The notes: generated by a model from the sequence alone, not told the origin. A DNA stretch of 64,000 nucleotides from Mycolicibacterium sp. CBMA 226 (GCF_009729075.1 NZ_VTGY01000015.1:372001-436000), one strand, 5' to 3'. Numbered from the stretch's first letter, positions 33,256 to 41,929 are shown. Numbers and translations: made by a program.

Positions 33256-34107
33256 ATGAGCACTGAAGTGTCATCGCTGGCGGACTTGAGTGGCGATCTG
33301 GCCGGCACGTATCGCCGAACGGAGAGCAGCGGCGCGACGGTCGATCCCGCGATCGTGGATGCCGACCTTGCGACGATGGCGCGCGACGGGTACGTGATCC
33401 TGCCCGATCTGCTCAGTGCAGCCCAACTGGACGAGATTCGTGAAGCGGCCGCACCGCTGTTGAACCTGCACGGCCGCAACGGATTTGAGGGGCGCTCGAC
33501 GCAGCGAATCTACAGCGTGCTGAACAAGACGAGTGCGTGCGACGTCATCGCCGACCACCCGCGTGTACTCGCGCTGCTGGACCGGATGTTCCTGCCGAAC
33601 TACCTGCTGTCCATGCTGCAGGTGATCAACATCCTGCCGGGCGAGCAGGCGCAGATGCTGCACACCGACGACGGCTTCTACCCGCTGCCACGCCCTCGGG
33701 CCCCGTTGGGTGCGGCGACCATCTGGGCCATCGACGATTTCACTGCCGACAACGGCGCCACCGACGTCGTGCCGGGCAGTCAGCTGTGGGGCGATCAGCT
33801 GCCCGGCGACGACGTCGAGCGCCGGCCGGTGGTGATGAAAGCCGGTTCGTGCGTGTTCTTCCCGGGCACGTTGTGGCACGGCGGTGGCGCAAACCGGACG
33901 CGGCAGCCGCGCCTGGCCGTGACCGCCCAGTACTGCGAGCCGTGGCTGCGACCGCAAGAGGCGTTCACGCTGTCGATGACCCGCGACACCGTGCGTCGGG
34001 TGTCGGAAGACATTCGACGGATGCTGGGCTACAGCATCCACCCGCCCTTCATCGGGCAGGTCGACGGCATGCATCCCAAGCGGCTCCTGGATTTGAGCAA
34101 CCGCTGA
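33256..34107 (+). CDS. Phytanoyl-CoA dioxygenase family Fe(II)/2-oxoglutarate oxygenase
   Basis: 283 residues. The 2-His-1-carboxylate iron site is H136 and D138 in MLHTDDGFYP, and H208 in GTLWHGGGAN; the 2-oxoglutarate-binding Arg follows in QPRLAVTAQY. Members hydroxylate acyl chains, ectoine or small lipids; the substrate here is not predictable. The ATG has GGCAGGAGTAACGCA upstream. Control by the divergent TetR is very likely because the operator covers the -10. Confidence 0.9.
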   Translation: MSTEVSSLADLSGDLAGTYRRTESSGATVDPAIVDADLATMARDGYVILPDLLSAAQLDEIREAAAPLLNLHGRNGFEGRSTQRIYSVLNKTSACDVIADHPRVLALLDRMFLPNYLLSMLQVINILPGEQAQMLHTDDGFYPLPRPRAPLGAATIWAIDDFTADNGATDVVPGSQLWGDQLPGDDVERRPVVMKAGSCVFFPGTLWHGGGANRTRQPRLAVTAQYCEPWLRPQEAFTLSMTRDTVRRVSEDIRRMLGYSIHPPFIGQVDGMHPKRLLDLSNR

Positions 34108-34168
34108 CAGACTGTTGGCGTCGATTCGCCACGGCCAAATTGTCGGTGCCCCCTGCTTTGATGGTGTT

Positions 34169-35413
34169 ATGTCCAGCACCGCAACGGCTTCCGATGTTGA
34201 GGTGTCGCCGTGCGAGCGTCTTGAGGCTTTCTTCGACGAGATCGAAGAGTTGACCGGTCAGCGTAATGCGATCGATGGGCGTCTGGTGGAGATCGTGGCT
34301 GAGATCGACCGTGATGGGCTGTGGGGTGCCACGGGGGCTCGGTCGGTGACGTCGTTGGTGGCGTGGAAAACCGGGGTGTCGCCGCGTAATGCGGAGGTCA
34401 TGGTGGCGGTCGCGCACCGGATCGAGGAGTTCCCGCGCTGTGCCGAGGCGATGTGTGAGGGCCGGTTGTCGTTGGATCAGGTCGGGGTGGTCGCCGAACA
34501 TGCTGCCGACGGGTCGGATGAGCATTACGCGCAGTTCGCCGAAAGCGCCACGGTCACCCAGCTGCGGACAGCGGTGAAGCTCGAACCCCGCCCCGAGTCT
34601 GGGCCGAAGCCGGAACCCGTGCGGTCGATGAAGAAGGCGACGCACCAGGATGGGTCGGCGACGTACACAATCCGGTTGCCGAAGCTGGAGGCGGCGAAGT
34701 TCGACGCTGCGGTGGCCTCGCATCAGGATGCGTTGGTCGCGGACTGGAAACGCGACCACGAAGAGTCTGGCGAGCAGGTGCGGCCGTTCCCGAACCAGGT
34801 GGATGGGTTCATGAGTCTGGTCGAGGCCGGTTGGGACACCGACGTGGCACTGCGTCCGCACGGTCAGCACACCACGGTGGTGGTGCACCTGGACGCGGAA
34901 AAGCACGCGGCGGCACTGCATCTGGGCCCGGCGCTGACTGACGACGAACGCGCGTACCTGCTCTGCGACGCGACCTGTGAGGTGTGGCTCGAGCGCCACG
35001 GTCAGCCGATCGGCGCCGGCCGCAGCACCCGCACCATCAGCCGGCGCCTGCGCCGGGCCCTCGAACACCGGGACCGCTGCTGCCGCGTCCCCGGCTGTGG
35101 CGCCACCCGCGGTCTGCACGCGCACCACATCATCCATTGGGAGAACGGCGGGGTCACCGAACTGCACAACCTGGTCCTAGTGTGCCCATTCCATCACCGC
35201 CTGCACCACAAACGCGGCATCACCATCACCGGCCCCGCCGATCGGCTCGTCGTCACCGACGCCGCCGGCCACCCTCTGAGCAACAGATCACTGGCCCGGC
35301 CACCCACCACATCCCGCCCTGATGTGCCGCCGTGCCCCGGACCGACCGGGGAACGCGCCCAATGGTGGTGGTACCAACCCTTCCAGCCACCACCAACACC
35401 GTCGGCAAACTAG
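34169..35413 (+). CDS. 13E12-type protein: DUF222 plus HNH endonuclease domain
   Basis: 414 residues. The DUF222 region covers about 1-290 (RLEAFFDEIEELTGQRNAIDGRL, ARSVTSLVAWKTG). It is followed by an HNH nuclease motif CRVPGCGATRGLHAHHIIHWENGG with LVLVCPFHHRLHH. The tail is Pro-rich. This is the REP13E12/13E12 family, present in many copies in mycobacteria and often linked with phage attachment or gene conversion. Rv1128c occupies a comparable place in M. tuberculosis. The full length and intact HNH residues suggest it is functional; the cellular role is not established. Confidence 0.92.
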   Translation: MSSTATASDVEVSPCERLEAFFDEIEELTGQRNAIDGRLVEIVAEIDRDGLWGATGARSVTSLVAWKTGVSPRNAEVMVAVAHRIEEFPRCAEAMCEGRLSLDQVGVVAEHAADGSDEHYAQFAESATVTQLRTAVKLEPRPESGPKPEPVRSMKKATHQDGSATYTIRLPKLEAAKFDAAVASHQDALVADWKRDHEESGEQVRPFPNQVDGFMSLVEAGWDTDVALRPHGQHTTVVVHLDAEKHAAALHLGPALTDDERAYLLCDATCEVWLERHGQPIGAGRSTRTISRRLRRALEHRDRCCRVPGCGATRGLHAHHIIHWENGGVTELHNLVLVCPFHHRLHHKRGITITGPADRLVVTDAAGHPLSNRSLARPPTTSRPDVPPCPGPTGERAQWWWYQPFQPPPTPSAN

Positions 35414-35457
35414 ATAGGCGCTGCGCGGCCCGGCTCAACGATCGCCACGCTGCGGTT

Positions 35458-35463
35458 TAGGGT
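35458..35463 (+). promoter_or_regulatory. -10 hexamer TAGGGT for leaderless tetR
   Basis: TAGGGT ends 6 nt before the ATG of the TetR gene at 35470; no ribosome-binding sequence. Confidence 0.55.
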
Positions 35464-35469
35464 CGGGTC

Positions 35470-36105
35470 ATGAGCAGCGCTGCGGAGAATCCCGCGCAGG
35501 TCAGGGGTGAACGCCGCCGAATGCGGACGAGGGCCGCATTGCTCGACGCGGCCGAGCAACTGCTCGCGGACCGTTCGACGGACGCGATCCGGATGGAGGA
35601 CGTGGCCGAGGTCGCCGGGATTTCACCGGCATCGGTCTATGTGCACTTCGGCACCAAAGATGCGTTGGTATCCGCGGTCATTCAGCGGCTGCTCGATACC
35701 TCGATGGCCGAATTGATGGCCGCCTATGCGACGGAGGGCACCGCCTTCGAGCAGGTGTTGGAGGCCGGAGTGGCGTATATGCGGCTACTTGTCGATCGCC
35801 CGGCGCTGACGCGCTATCTGTCGGTGAACGCCCTTGGCGGGCCGAGTAATCCACTCGATGGCGAGGTATCCGCGCGAATTGATCTGCTGCGCAACGCTTT
35901 CGAACAGCGAATCCAGGCTGCCGTCGACAACGGTGAGGTCAGGTCCGTCGACAGCAAGATGCTGTCGTACTTCCTGTTCGGGGCCTGGAATGGAGTGGCG
36001 GCGCTGGCGCTGCGCACCGACAACGCGCGGTTGACGCCCGGTGAGGTTGAAAGATGCCTGCTGCAGGCCCGCGAATTGCTGGCCCGCGCTGTCACCATTG
36101 CTTAA
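35470..36105 (+). CDS. TetR family regulator
   Basis: 211 residues. HTH: MRTRAALLDAAEQLLADRSTDAIRMEDVAEVAGISPASVYVHFGTKDALVSAVI. The ligand domain resembles the AcrR-like C-terminal type (LGGPSNPLDGEVSARIDLL). It lies directly upstream of, and in the same direction as, the MpaB-type oxygenase, with a perfect palindrome in the 28-bp gap. It probably represses the downstream gene; its own promoter has no copy of the palindrome. Confidence 0.92.
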   Translation: MSSAAENPAQVRGERRRMRTRAALLDAAEQLLADRSTDAIRMEDVAEVAGISPASVYVHFGTKDALVSAVIQRLLDTSMAELMAAYATEGTAFEQVLEAGVAYMRLLVDRPALTRYLSVNALGGPSNPLDGEVSARIDLLRNAFEQRIQAAVDNGEVRSVDSKMLSYFLFGAWNGVAALALRTDNARLTPGEVERCLLQARELLARAVTIA

Positions 36106-36126
36106 TCTAGAGTCTCACTCTAAATT
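36104..36126. promoter_or_regulatory. Palindromic operator between tetR and the MpaB-type gene
   Basis: The core is TAGAGT-CTC-ACTCTA (36108-36122), extended to ten-base arms AATCTAGAGT and ACTCTAAATT with one mismatch. It ends 7 nt before the oxygenase ATG, so it would overlap that gene's promoter or block readthrough. Confidence 0.8.
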
Positions 36127-36133
36127 GGCTTAC

Positions 36134-37366
36134 ATGACATCACTCGATGTTCGGTCGGTGACCGAGCTCTATGAGCGGGTACCGAGTCCCGAGCTGGCGA
36201 GTTCCACGCTGCTGCGGCTACTGCCGAAGTTCCTCGCCGAGGACCTGCGGCCCACGCAGGCGCAGGTCGAGGGCTTCGCAAAATACGGCGTGACCGGCGA
36301 CCCGCTGGCCGACGCCGTCGCGGCGGCCATGAAAGGACCGGGCGGCAAGGAACTGCGTGGCCAGTTCGAGCAGGCACTGGCCCACGGCATCGACACCGTC
36401 GAGGACGCGCCGCCCGTGCTGCGGGAGTTCTTCGCCACGGTCGAGGAAGTGCCGTATTGGGTCGACCCGGAGAAGCTGCAGCGCGGCGCCGAGGTCACCA
36501 GCCGGATGGGTCCGCTCCTTGCCCCGAGCCTGCTGGTCGGCCTCGCGCTGACGTACACGACGCCAGACGGCAACGCGGTGTTGCTGCGGGCCGGTGATAC
36601 CCGGGACAAGGCCGGCACTCGCGCCGTCGAGACCCTGTCCTGGCTGTCCGCGGTGACGACCCCGGGCGCGCTGCGGCGCGGCGAGCTGGGCTACCAGTCA
36701 TCGGTGCGGGTTCGGCTGACCCACGCGTTCCTGCGGTCCGGCATGCCCAAGCGTGCCGACTGGGATGAGGGTCGCTTCGCGGTGCATCAGCAGGTGTTCA
36801 GCTCGGTTATCGTGGCCTTCACGCTGGTACCCATGGTCGTTGCGGGCATGGCAGGAAATCGCCTGCGCCGCAAGGATCGTGAGGCCGTCGTGCACCTGTG
36901 GCGATACATCGCCTACATCGTCGGAGTGCACCCGAACCTGATCCCCGCCACCGAGTCGGATACCAGCAGACTGCTGTGGATGTTCCTCGACGAGGTGATC
37001 GCCCCGGACGCCGGGTCCACCGAACTCGGCACCGCGCTGATCGCGGCGTACCCGGAGATTTACGGCGTCACCGGAAAGAAGCCCAGCCACCGCGTCGCCC
37101 GGTGGTTGCTGCCGCAACTGCACTCGGTGGTGGCGCGTGCCGCGTTGGGTGACAAGGTCTCCGATGTGCTCGGCTTCCCGAGGGTCAACCCAGTGGTGCT
37201 CCCGTTGGTGGGGCTGACGATGGCCGTCACCACGGTGTGGTCAGCGCTGGACGTCATTCCTCCGGTGCGTCGTGCGCGTACCAAGGTGATGCACCGCAGC
37301 CGGGTGAAGGTCATCGACCGGATGTGTCGGCGAACCCACGCTGACCTCAGTTATCGTCGCGAATAG
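36134..37366 (+). CDS. MpaB/DUF2236 family heme oxygenase-like protein
   Basis: 410 residues of the oxygenase_MpaB (ER-bound oxygenase, latex clearing protein) family. The region SRMGPLLAPSLLVGLALTYTTPDGNAVLLRAGDTRDK begins the core. HQQVFSSVIVAF and the LWRYIAYIVGVHPNLIP segment with its His match heme-binding helices in relatives. The C-terminus has a hydrophobic helix LPLVGLTMAVTTVWSAL. Relatives oxidise polyisoprene or lipids; the substrate here is unknown. Start chosen as the first ATG after the palindrome. Confidence 0.85.
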   Translation: MTSLDVRSVTELYERVPSPELASSTLLRLLPKFLAEDLRPTQAQVEGFAKYGVTGDPLADAVAAAMKGPGGKELRGQFEQALAHGIDTVEDAPPVLREFFATVEEVPYWVDPEKLQRGAEVTSRMGPLLAPSLLVGLALTYTTPDGNAVLLRAGDTRDKAGTRAVETLSWLSAVTTPGALRRGELGYQSSVRVRLTHAFLRSGMPKRADWDEGRFAVHQQVFSSVIVAFTLVPMVVAGMAGNRLRRKDREAVVHLWRYIAYIVGVHPNLIPATESDTSRLLWMFLDEVIAPDAGSTELGTALIAAYPEIYGVTGKKPSHRVARWLLPQLHSVVARAALGDKVSDVLGFPRVNPVVLPLVGLTMAVTTVWSALDVIPPVRRARTKVMHRSRVKVIDRMCRRTHADLSYRRE

Positions 37367-37384
37367 CGCGAATCGGACGACGGC

Positions 37385-37612
37385 TCAGTACGGCACGTCG
37401 GTGGCGCCGGCCGTCGTGTCCTTCTCGTCGTGATTCGACTCGTGGAAGCCGAAGCTGCCCGGATTGGGGCCCTGCCCCGGAGCCTCGAATTCGTCACCGC
37501 CATACGGCACATCGGGGTCCGGCTGGGCGCCGGCCATGGGGGCAAGGCTGACCGCCCCGCTGATCGCGGCGACGGCAATCCATGATGCAATGAACGCACT
37601 TTTCATTCGCAT
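37385..37612 (-). CDS. Small secreted protein
   Basis: 75 residues with a Sec signal peptide, MRMKSAFIASWIAVAAISGA, and a predicted cut at GAQ/PDP or just before. The mature part is about 48 residues and is acidic and Pro/Gly-rich: PYGGDEFEAPGQGPNPGSFGF. It ends ATDVPY, echoing the internal DVPYGG. CCAGGAGGCGTC before the ATG supports the start. No cysteines and no known domain. Convergent with the MpaB-type gene, 18 nt apart. Confidence 0.8.
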   Translation of the reverse strand: MRMKSAFIASWIAVAAISGAVSLAPMAGAQPDPDVPYGGDEFEAPGQGPNPGSFGFHESNHDEKDTTAGATDVPY

Positions 37613-37720
37613 GACGCCTCCTGGTGGCTTACCCGTAACCGGGAATTTGCCCACAAATGTTAGTTGCGGCACGACTTGCCGGGCGCCGAATGCAATAATT
37701 GACGGATTCAGAATTACCGG

Positions 37721-38413
37721 TCAGGCGAGGACTTCAATTTCGTCGCCGAGCTGATATCCCGGCGTCAGCGACAACGAATCACCACTCCAGAACGACCCGG
37801 GGTCGAAGTAGTTCTCACGCTTCTCGGTGATCAACAGACCCATCTCCTCGTAGGTGATGGCCACCGTCTCGGCGCAGTACGCGGTTTCGAGCCCGGCCGC
37901 CCGTCGGCGGTGCTTGTCCCGTTCGGCAGTCTCTCGAACCTTGCGGTGTACCAACGGAATTCCGCGCGTGTAGTCGCTGATCACCGGTGCCCGCCCGCGG
38001 AACCACCGTCCCGTCAGCCGGGCCGTGGTGGGAAACGCGGTGCCGTCCATGCGGGCTACCACTTTCAGCGCCAGGTCTTCCTGCTCGCGGGTGGCGTACG
38101 GCGTCAGCTGCCGTAGCCAACAGCGCTGCCCGTACACGTATACCCACCGCTCGACCGCCGAGCGCAGGTCGTTCAACTGCACGCCGCGGTGGTGGCTACC
38201 GCTCCACAGGCATTCGAGTTTGTCGCCGAGTTCGGCATGCCAGATCAGCGGCGGCAGATCGTCGATGGCGACCGTCATGCCGACGTGGTTGACGGGCGCA
38301 TTGGTGAGCGCCTGAATGGCGCGGTCCGGCTTGGAAGCGCCGCGGAACAACCAGATATCGCCGGTCCGGGTTTCGGCCAGCGCTCGCTCCAATGTCACAG
38401 CGTTACCAGTCAT
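37721..38413 (-). CDS. Permuted NlpC/P60 (YiiX-like) family protein
   Basis: 230 residues. GDIWLFRGASKPDRAIQALTNAPVNHVGMTV is the family N-terminal block carrying the catalytic His. The putative nucleophile Cys follows late, in TAYCAETVAITYEEMGLL, the circularly permuted papain order. Members act as amidases, acyltransferases or peptidases. No signal peptide, so it is probably cytosolic. A TAAGCT hexamer ends 6 nt before the ATG (leaderless). The substrate is unknown. Confidence 0.78.
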   Translation of the reverse strand: MTGNAVTLERALAETRTGDIWLFRGASKPDRAIQALTNAPVNHVGMTVAIDDLPPLIWHAELGDKLECLWSGSHHRGVQLNDLRSAVERWVYVYGQRCWLRQLTPYATREQEDLALKVVARMDGTAFPTTARLTGRWFRGRAPVISDYTRGIPLVHRKVRETAERDKHRRRAAGLETAYCAETVAITYEEMGLLITEKRENYFDPGSFWSGDSLSLTPGYQLGDEIEVLA

Positions 38414-38493
38414 CTGGGCAGCTTAGACATTTCCGCTTGCCCCCATTCGGCATTCCATGTCGCTCCGGTCGCCGTGGCAGGCAGAATCGACTC

Positions 38494-38661
38494 ATGCGTG
38501 GCATCTGGAAGTGGGTTGGCATGGCCGGCGTCGCCGGCGTGGTCGCCGGTGGCGTCTTGGTCGCGCGTGATCAGCGCAAGCGCGAGTCGTATACCGCCGA
38601 GGATGTCCGGGCACGGTTACATCAGCGGCTGGCCGAATCAGATGGCCAGCCAACGGCATAG
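38494..38661 (+). CDS. Small single-pass membrane protein
   Basis: 55 residues: MRGIWKWVGMAGVAGVVAGGVLVARD is a positively flanked membrane helix, followed by a charged cytosolic tail (RKRESYTAEDVRARLHQRL). No ribosome site is obvious. The 3' end overlaps the convergent cyclase gene by 40 bp. Such short anchors are common in actinobacteria. Function unknown. Confidence 0.6.
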   Translation: MRGIWKWVGMAGVAGVVAGGVLVARDQRKRESYTAEDVRARLHQRLAESDGQPTA

Positions 38662-39443
38662 AGTTGGTGGTCGCCGGTGAAGCCCTTGAGCTCGGCGGTC
38701 CGGCCGGCGTCGAAGCTGATGTCGGCGCAGGAACCCAAGCCGGACAGCGCATCTCGCACCGCCTTGCTCACCAGGATTTCGCCGCCGTCGGCCTGGCTCG
38801 CGACGCGGGCCGCCATGGCGACGTTGCGGCCGAACAGATCATCACCGCGGCGCACCGACTTTCCGGTGTGAATCCCGATCCGGACCCGAATGCCGTTGGG
38901 CGCCTTGGCCAATTGTTGCTGCATGTCGATGCTGCAGCGCACCGCCTGCTCGGGTTCGGCGAAGGCGATCATGAAACCGTCGCCCTGGCTCTTCACGACG
39001 TACCCGGACTGCTTCTTGACGCACCGGCTGACGAGTTTGTCGTGCTGATCGATCAGCCGGACCCAGGCCCGGTCGCCCATGCGCTCGTTTAGGGCGGTGG
39101 ACCCCTCGATGTCCGAGAACACGATCGCCACCCGACCCGTCGGCGCCAACTTGGCCAGGTCCGGGCGTTCGACCTCGGCCCAGCCGGCCAGCTCCTCGAT
39201 CGATGACCACATCGCACCGCCGAAACCCTCTTTGTTGATGAGGTTGGCGGTCTGCCACATCGTCTTGACCGCGGCGCGCCCGCCGGCGAGCAGCAGATTG
39301 GTGCGCGGCTCGGCCGCCGGCGCGCGCAACTCCTCGATCTCCCGCTGCGCGGCTCGCAGCCGACCGCGTGTCGCGCGGAGCACGATGGCCTCGACGACAA
39401 CGATCACGGCGAGCACGCAGCTGGCGACCAGCGATACCGTCAC
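38622..39443 (-). CDS. Membrane-anchored class III adenylate/guanylate cyclase
   Basis: 273 residues. One N-terminal helix (LVASCVLAVIVVVEAIVL), a short coiled linker, then a CHD domain from about residue 105. FSDIEGSTALNERMGD carries the first metal Asp, KSQGDGFMIAF the second, and GRNVAMAARV the transition-state Asn and Arg. It makes cAMP (or cGMP) from the nucleotide triphosphate at the inner membrane face. Rv1120c occupies a similar place. GTG start with GATACT 6 nt upstream, a leaderless pattern. Confidence 0.9.
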   Translation of the reverse strand: MTVSLVASCVLAVIVVVEAIVLRATRGRLRAAQREIEELRAPAAEPRTNLLLAGGRAAVKTMWQTANLINKEGFGGAMWSSIEELAGWAEVERPDLAKLAPTGRVAIVFSDIEGSTALNERMGDRAWVRLIDQHDKLVSRCVKKQSGYVVKSQGDGFMIAFAEPEQAVRCSIDMQQQLAKAPNGIRVRIGIHTGKSVRRGDDLFGRNVAMAARVASQADGGEILVSKAVRDALSGLGSCADISFDAGRTAELKGFTGDHQLYAVGWPSDSASR

Positions 39444-39477
39444 CGCTCAAGTATCGAGGCCACGGGCCCCGATCGGG

Positions 39478-40365
39478 TCATTGACGGACGAACTGCACCA
39501 CTGCGTCGGTGAACGCGTCGTTGTCGTCACCGGCCGCGGTGTGTCCGGCATCGGACAGTTCGACGAACTGCGCGGTCGGCACCTTCTGCAGGAAGTCCTG
39601 CACGCCTTCGGTGCTCACGACGTCGGAGAGCTTGCCGCGGATCAGCAGGATCGGGATCTCGAGGCTGACGGCCGCGTGTTCGAGCATCTCGACGCGCTCG
39701 AACGGGTCGTCACCGGGCGCGGTGAGAAACGCGGGGTCCCAGTGCCAGAACCACTTGCCGTCGCGCAGTCGCAGGTTCTTCTTGAGTCCTTCGACGCTGC
39801 GGGGCCGGGCACGGTGCGGCAGGTATGCCGCGACGGCGTCGGCCGCCTCCTCCAGTGAGGTGAAACCGTCGATGCCGCTGAACATGAAGTCCCGGATGCG
39901 TGCGCTGCCGGTCTTCTCGAAACGCGGCACGACGTCGACCAGCACCAGCTTGGTGACGAGTTCGGGCCCGGCTTCATGGGCGACCGGCAGGCTGGTCAGG
40001 CCACCCATGCTGGCGCCGATCAGGGCCACCGGGCGGCCGATCTGATAGATCACCTGCAGGGTGTCGCCGGTCAGCGCCTCCAGCGAGTAGCTCGCGGTGG
40101 GGGAGCGGTCACTGTCGCCGTGGCCACGGCTGTCGAGGGCGATGACGTGGAAGCCGGCGTCGGCGAGAATCTGGCCCGTGTTCTTCCAGGAGTGCCGGTT
40201 CTGGCCACCACCGTGCAACATCAGGATGGTCGGCTTGTCCTGAGCGACGTCCGCGTCGCGGTTCCACTCGTCAGCAACCAGGGTGAGCTCGTCGATACCG
40301 CGGAATTGCACCGTCTGTGGATTGCTGGCGCCATCGGCCGGGGAAGTGCGTTCGTCGGTGCTCAC
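39478..40365 (-). CDS. Alpha/beta hydrolase (peroxidase BpoB/epoxide hydrolase-like)
   Basis: 295 residues. The oxyanion block is LMLHGGGQNRHSW, the nucleophile elbow GASMGG (Ser), the acid is in LLIRGKLSDVVS, and the His in ELSDAGHTAAGD. The catalytic Ser rules out a true epoxide hydrolase or dehalogenase, which use Asp. M. tuberculosis has bpoB (Rv1123c) in the comparable place. The substrate is unknown. Confidence 0.87.
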   Translation of the reverse strand: MSTDERTSPADGASNPQTVQFRGIDELTLVADEWNRDADVAQDKPTILMLHGGGQNRHSWKNTGQILADAGFHVIALDSRGHGDSDRSPTASYSLEALTGDTLQVIYQIGRPVALIGASMGGLTSLPVAHEAGPELVTKLVLVDVVPRFEKTGSARIRDFMFSGIDGFTSLEEAADAVAAYLPHRARPRSVEGLKKNLRLRDGKWFWHWDPAFLTAPGDDPFERVEMLEHAAVSLEIPILLIRGKLSDVVSTEGVQDFLQKVPTAQFVELSDAGHTAAGDDNDAFTDAVVQFVRQ

Positions 40366-40502
40366 TGGAATCCTCTCGTCACTTCTCCTGCACGTTACCG
40401 AGCTGTGCTAACTGAACCGAACATGACCCCGGTCACCCCGCGGTCTCTAGACTCGGCCGAGGTGTCGCCGCCCAGGCCGGGTGTGCGGCGAGAGGAAGGC
40501 AT

Positions 40503-41258
40503 ATGGCTGACGAACACGGGCGGCACAGGAACCCCGACGAAGTGGACGACGCCGAAGCGGACGACGCCGAAGCGGACGACGCCGAAGCGGACGACGCCGA
40601 AGCGGACGACGCCGAAGCGGACGACGCCGAAGCGGACGACGCCGAAGCGGACGGCGCCGAAGCGGACGGCGACGATGCGGGCGCCGCGGACACGACGCCG
40701 GACGTCGCCGACGACAAACCCGTCATTTCCGACGAAGAAGCCCTCGCCTTCCTGAAACCGACTGCGCCGAAACGCGATAGCCGGGTGATCGTGGCACTGG
40801 TCGTAGGTGTTGTGGTGGTGGGTGCGCTCGGCGCGCTGGTGACGTGGCTCGGTCAGCGTGAGCTGCATCTGCGACGCGACGACGCCCTGCAGCAGATGTA
40901 TCTGACCGCCGGGAAGCAGGCCGCGGCGAATCTCACGACCATCGACTACCGGCACGTCGACGCGGACATCAATCGGGCACTGGACACCTCGACCGGCGCC
41001 TATCTGGAGGACTTCAAGCAGCGCTCGGCAGCGGTCGTGGCGTCGGTGAAAGAGCAGCAGTCGGTATCGGTGGGGACGGTCACCGAGGCCGGTGTGGACT
41101 CGGTGCACGACACGAGCGGCACGGTGCTGGTCGCGGTGAAGGTGCATACCGAAGTTGGCAACGGCCCGCCGCAACGGGATCGGTACTGGCGCGTGCGGCT
41201 GACGATGCAGAAGGTGGGAGACAGCGCCAAGGTGTCGATCGTGGAGCCGATCCAATGA
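40503..41258 (+). CDS. Orphan Mce-associated membrane protein with acidic repeat N-terminus
   Basis: 251 residues. Residues 15-49 are seven DDAEA repeats, then a degenerate acidic stretch. One membrane helix (VIVALVVGVVVVGALGALVTWLG) follows at about 97-119. The outer domain is of the Mce-associated (Mam) type: QQMYLTAGKQAAANLTTIDYRHVDADINRALDTSTG. There is no mce operon nearby, so it is an orphan (OMAM) protein; such proteins stabilise Mce lipid importers in M. tuberculosis. Overlaps the next gene by 4 nt. Confidence 0.88.
   Translation: MADEHGRHRNPDEVDDAEADDAEADDAEADDAEADDAEADDAEADDAEADGAEADGDDAGAADTTPDVADDKPVISDEEALAFLKPTAPKRDSRVIVALVVGVVVVGALGALVTWLGQRELHLRRDDALQQMYLTAGKQAAANLTTIDYRHVDADINRALDTSTGAYLEDFKQRSAAVVASVKEQQSVSVGTVTEAGVDSVHDTSGTVLVAVKVHTEVGNGPPQRDRYWRVRLTMQKVGDSAKVSIVEPIQ
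40545..40649 (+). repeat. Seven tandem 15-bp units encoding DDAEA
   Basis: Seven perfect copies of GACGACGCCGAAGCG, followed by one copy with a single change (DGAEA) and a decayed one. They are in frame in the orphan Mce-associated gene. Length should vary between strains. Confidence 0.95.
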
Positions 41259-41929
41259 GCAAGCATGCGATTGATGAGCCCGAGGAGCCGGCCGAGGTGG
41301 CCGGGACGGAACGCGAGCCGGCGGAACCGGAAGCAACGGAGCCCGAGGTTCCCGAGTCCGAGTTCGAATCCGAGCCCGAGCCCGAGGCCGCCGACACGGA
41401 ACCGGCAACGTCCAATGCCGCTGCGCCGCAAGCGAAACTGCGGAAGCCTCGCGTCGAGTGGGCGCGGATGACGGCGTATCGGGTCCTGCCGGCCGTGGCG
41501 CTGGTGCTCGCGGCCGCCGCCGGCGGCCTGTGGTACCTGACCGCGAAGCACGGCAACGGCCCCGAGCGCGCCGCGGTGGTCAAGGTGGCCACCGATGGCA
41601 CGGTCACTCTGCTCTCGTACGAGCCGGACACGGTCCGCCGACAACTCACCGACGCGCGCAAGCTGCTCACCACACCGTTCCTGGACGAGTACACGACGCT
41701 GACCAAGTCGGTGATCCCCGGTGCGGAACAGCGGCACATCTCGGCGGCGACGTCGGTACCCGCCGCGGCCGCGGTGTCGGTCGAGGAGAACCACGCCGTC
41801 GTGCTGGTGTTCGTCAACCAGACGGTCCGTATCGGTGACCAGCCGCCGACGAGCACGCCCACGAGTGCCCGGGTGACCCTCGAACGACTGGGGGGCCAGT
41901 GGCTGATCGCCAAGTTCGAACCGGTGTGA
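41255..41929 (+). CDS. Second orphan Mce-associated membrane protein
   Basis: 224 residues. A Glu/Pro-rich cytosolic N-terminus (EPEVPESEFESEPEPEAADTE), a membrane helix at about 75-95 (VLPAVALVLAAAAGGLWYL), and a Mam-type outer domain with TVRRQLTDARKLLTTPFLDEYTTLTKSVIPGAEQRHISA. It pairs with the preceding gene (ATGA overlap), as Mam proteins usually come in pairs. The TGA stop overlaps the next ATG. Confidence 0.88.
   Translation: MSKHAIDEPEEPAEVAGTEREPAEPEATEPEVPESEFESEPEPEAADTEPATSNAAAPQAKLRKPRVEWARMTAYRVLPAVALVLAAAAGGLWYLTAKHGNGPERAAVVKVATDGTVTLLSYEPDTVRRQLTDARKLLTTPFLDEYTTLTKSVIPGAEQRHISAATSVPAAAAVSVEENHAVVLVFVNQTVRIGDQPPTSTPTSARVTLERLGGQWLIAKFEPV

Noticed and set aside
40545..40649. 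CRISPR-like array of short repeats
   Set aside because: The units are contiguous 15-bp coding repeats with no spacers, in frame with a membrane protein gene. No cas genes are present.
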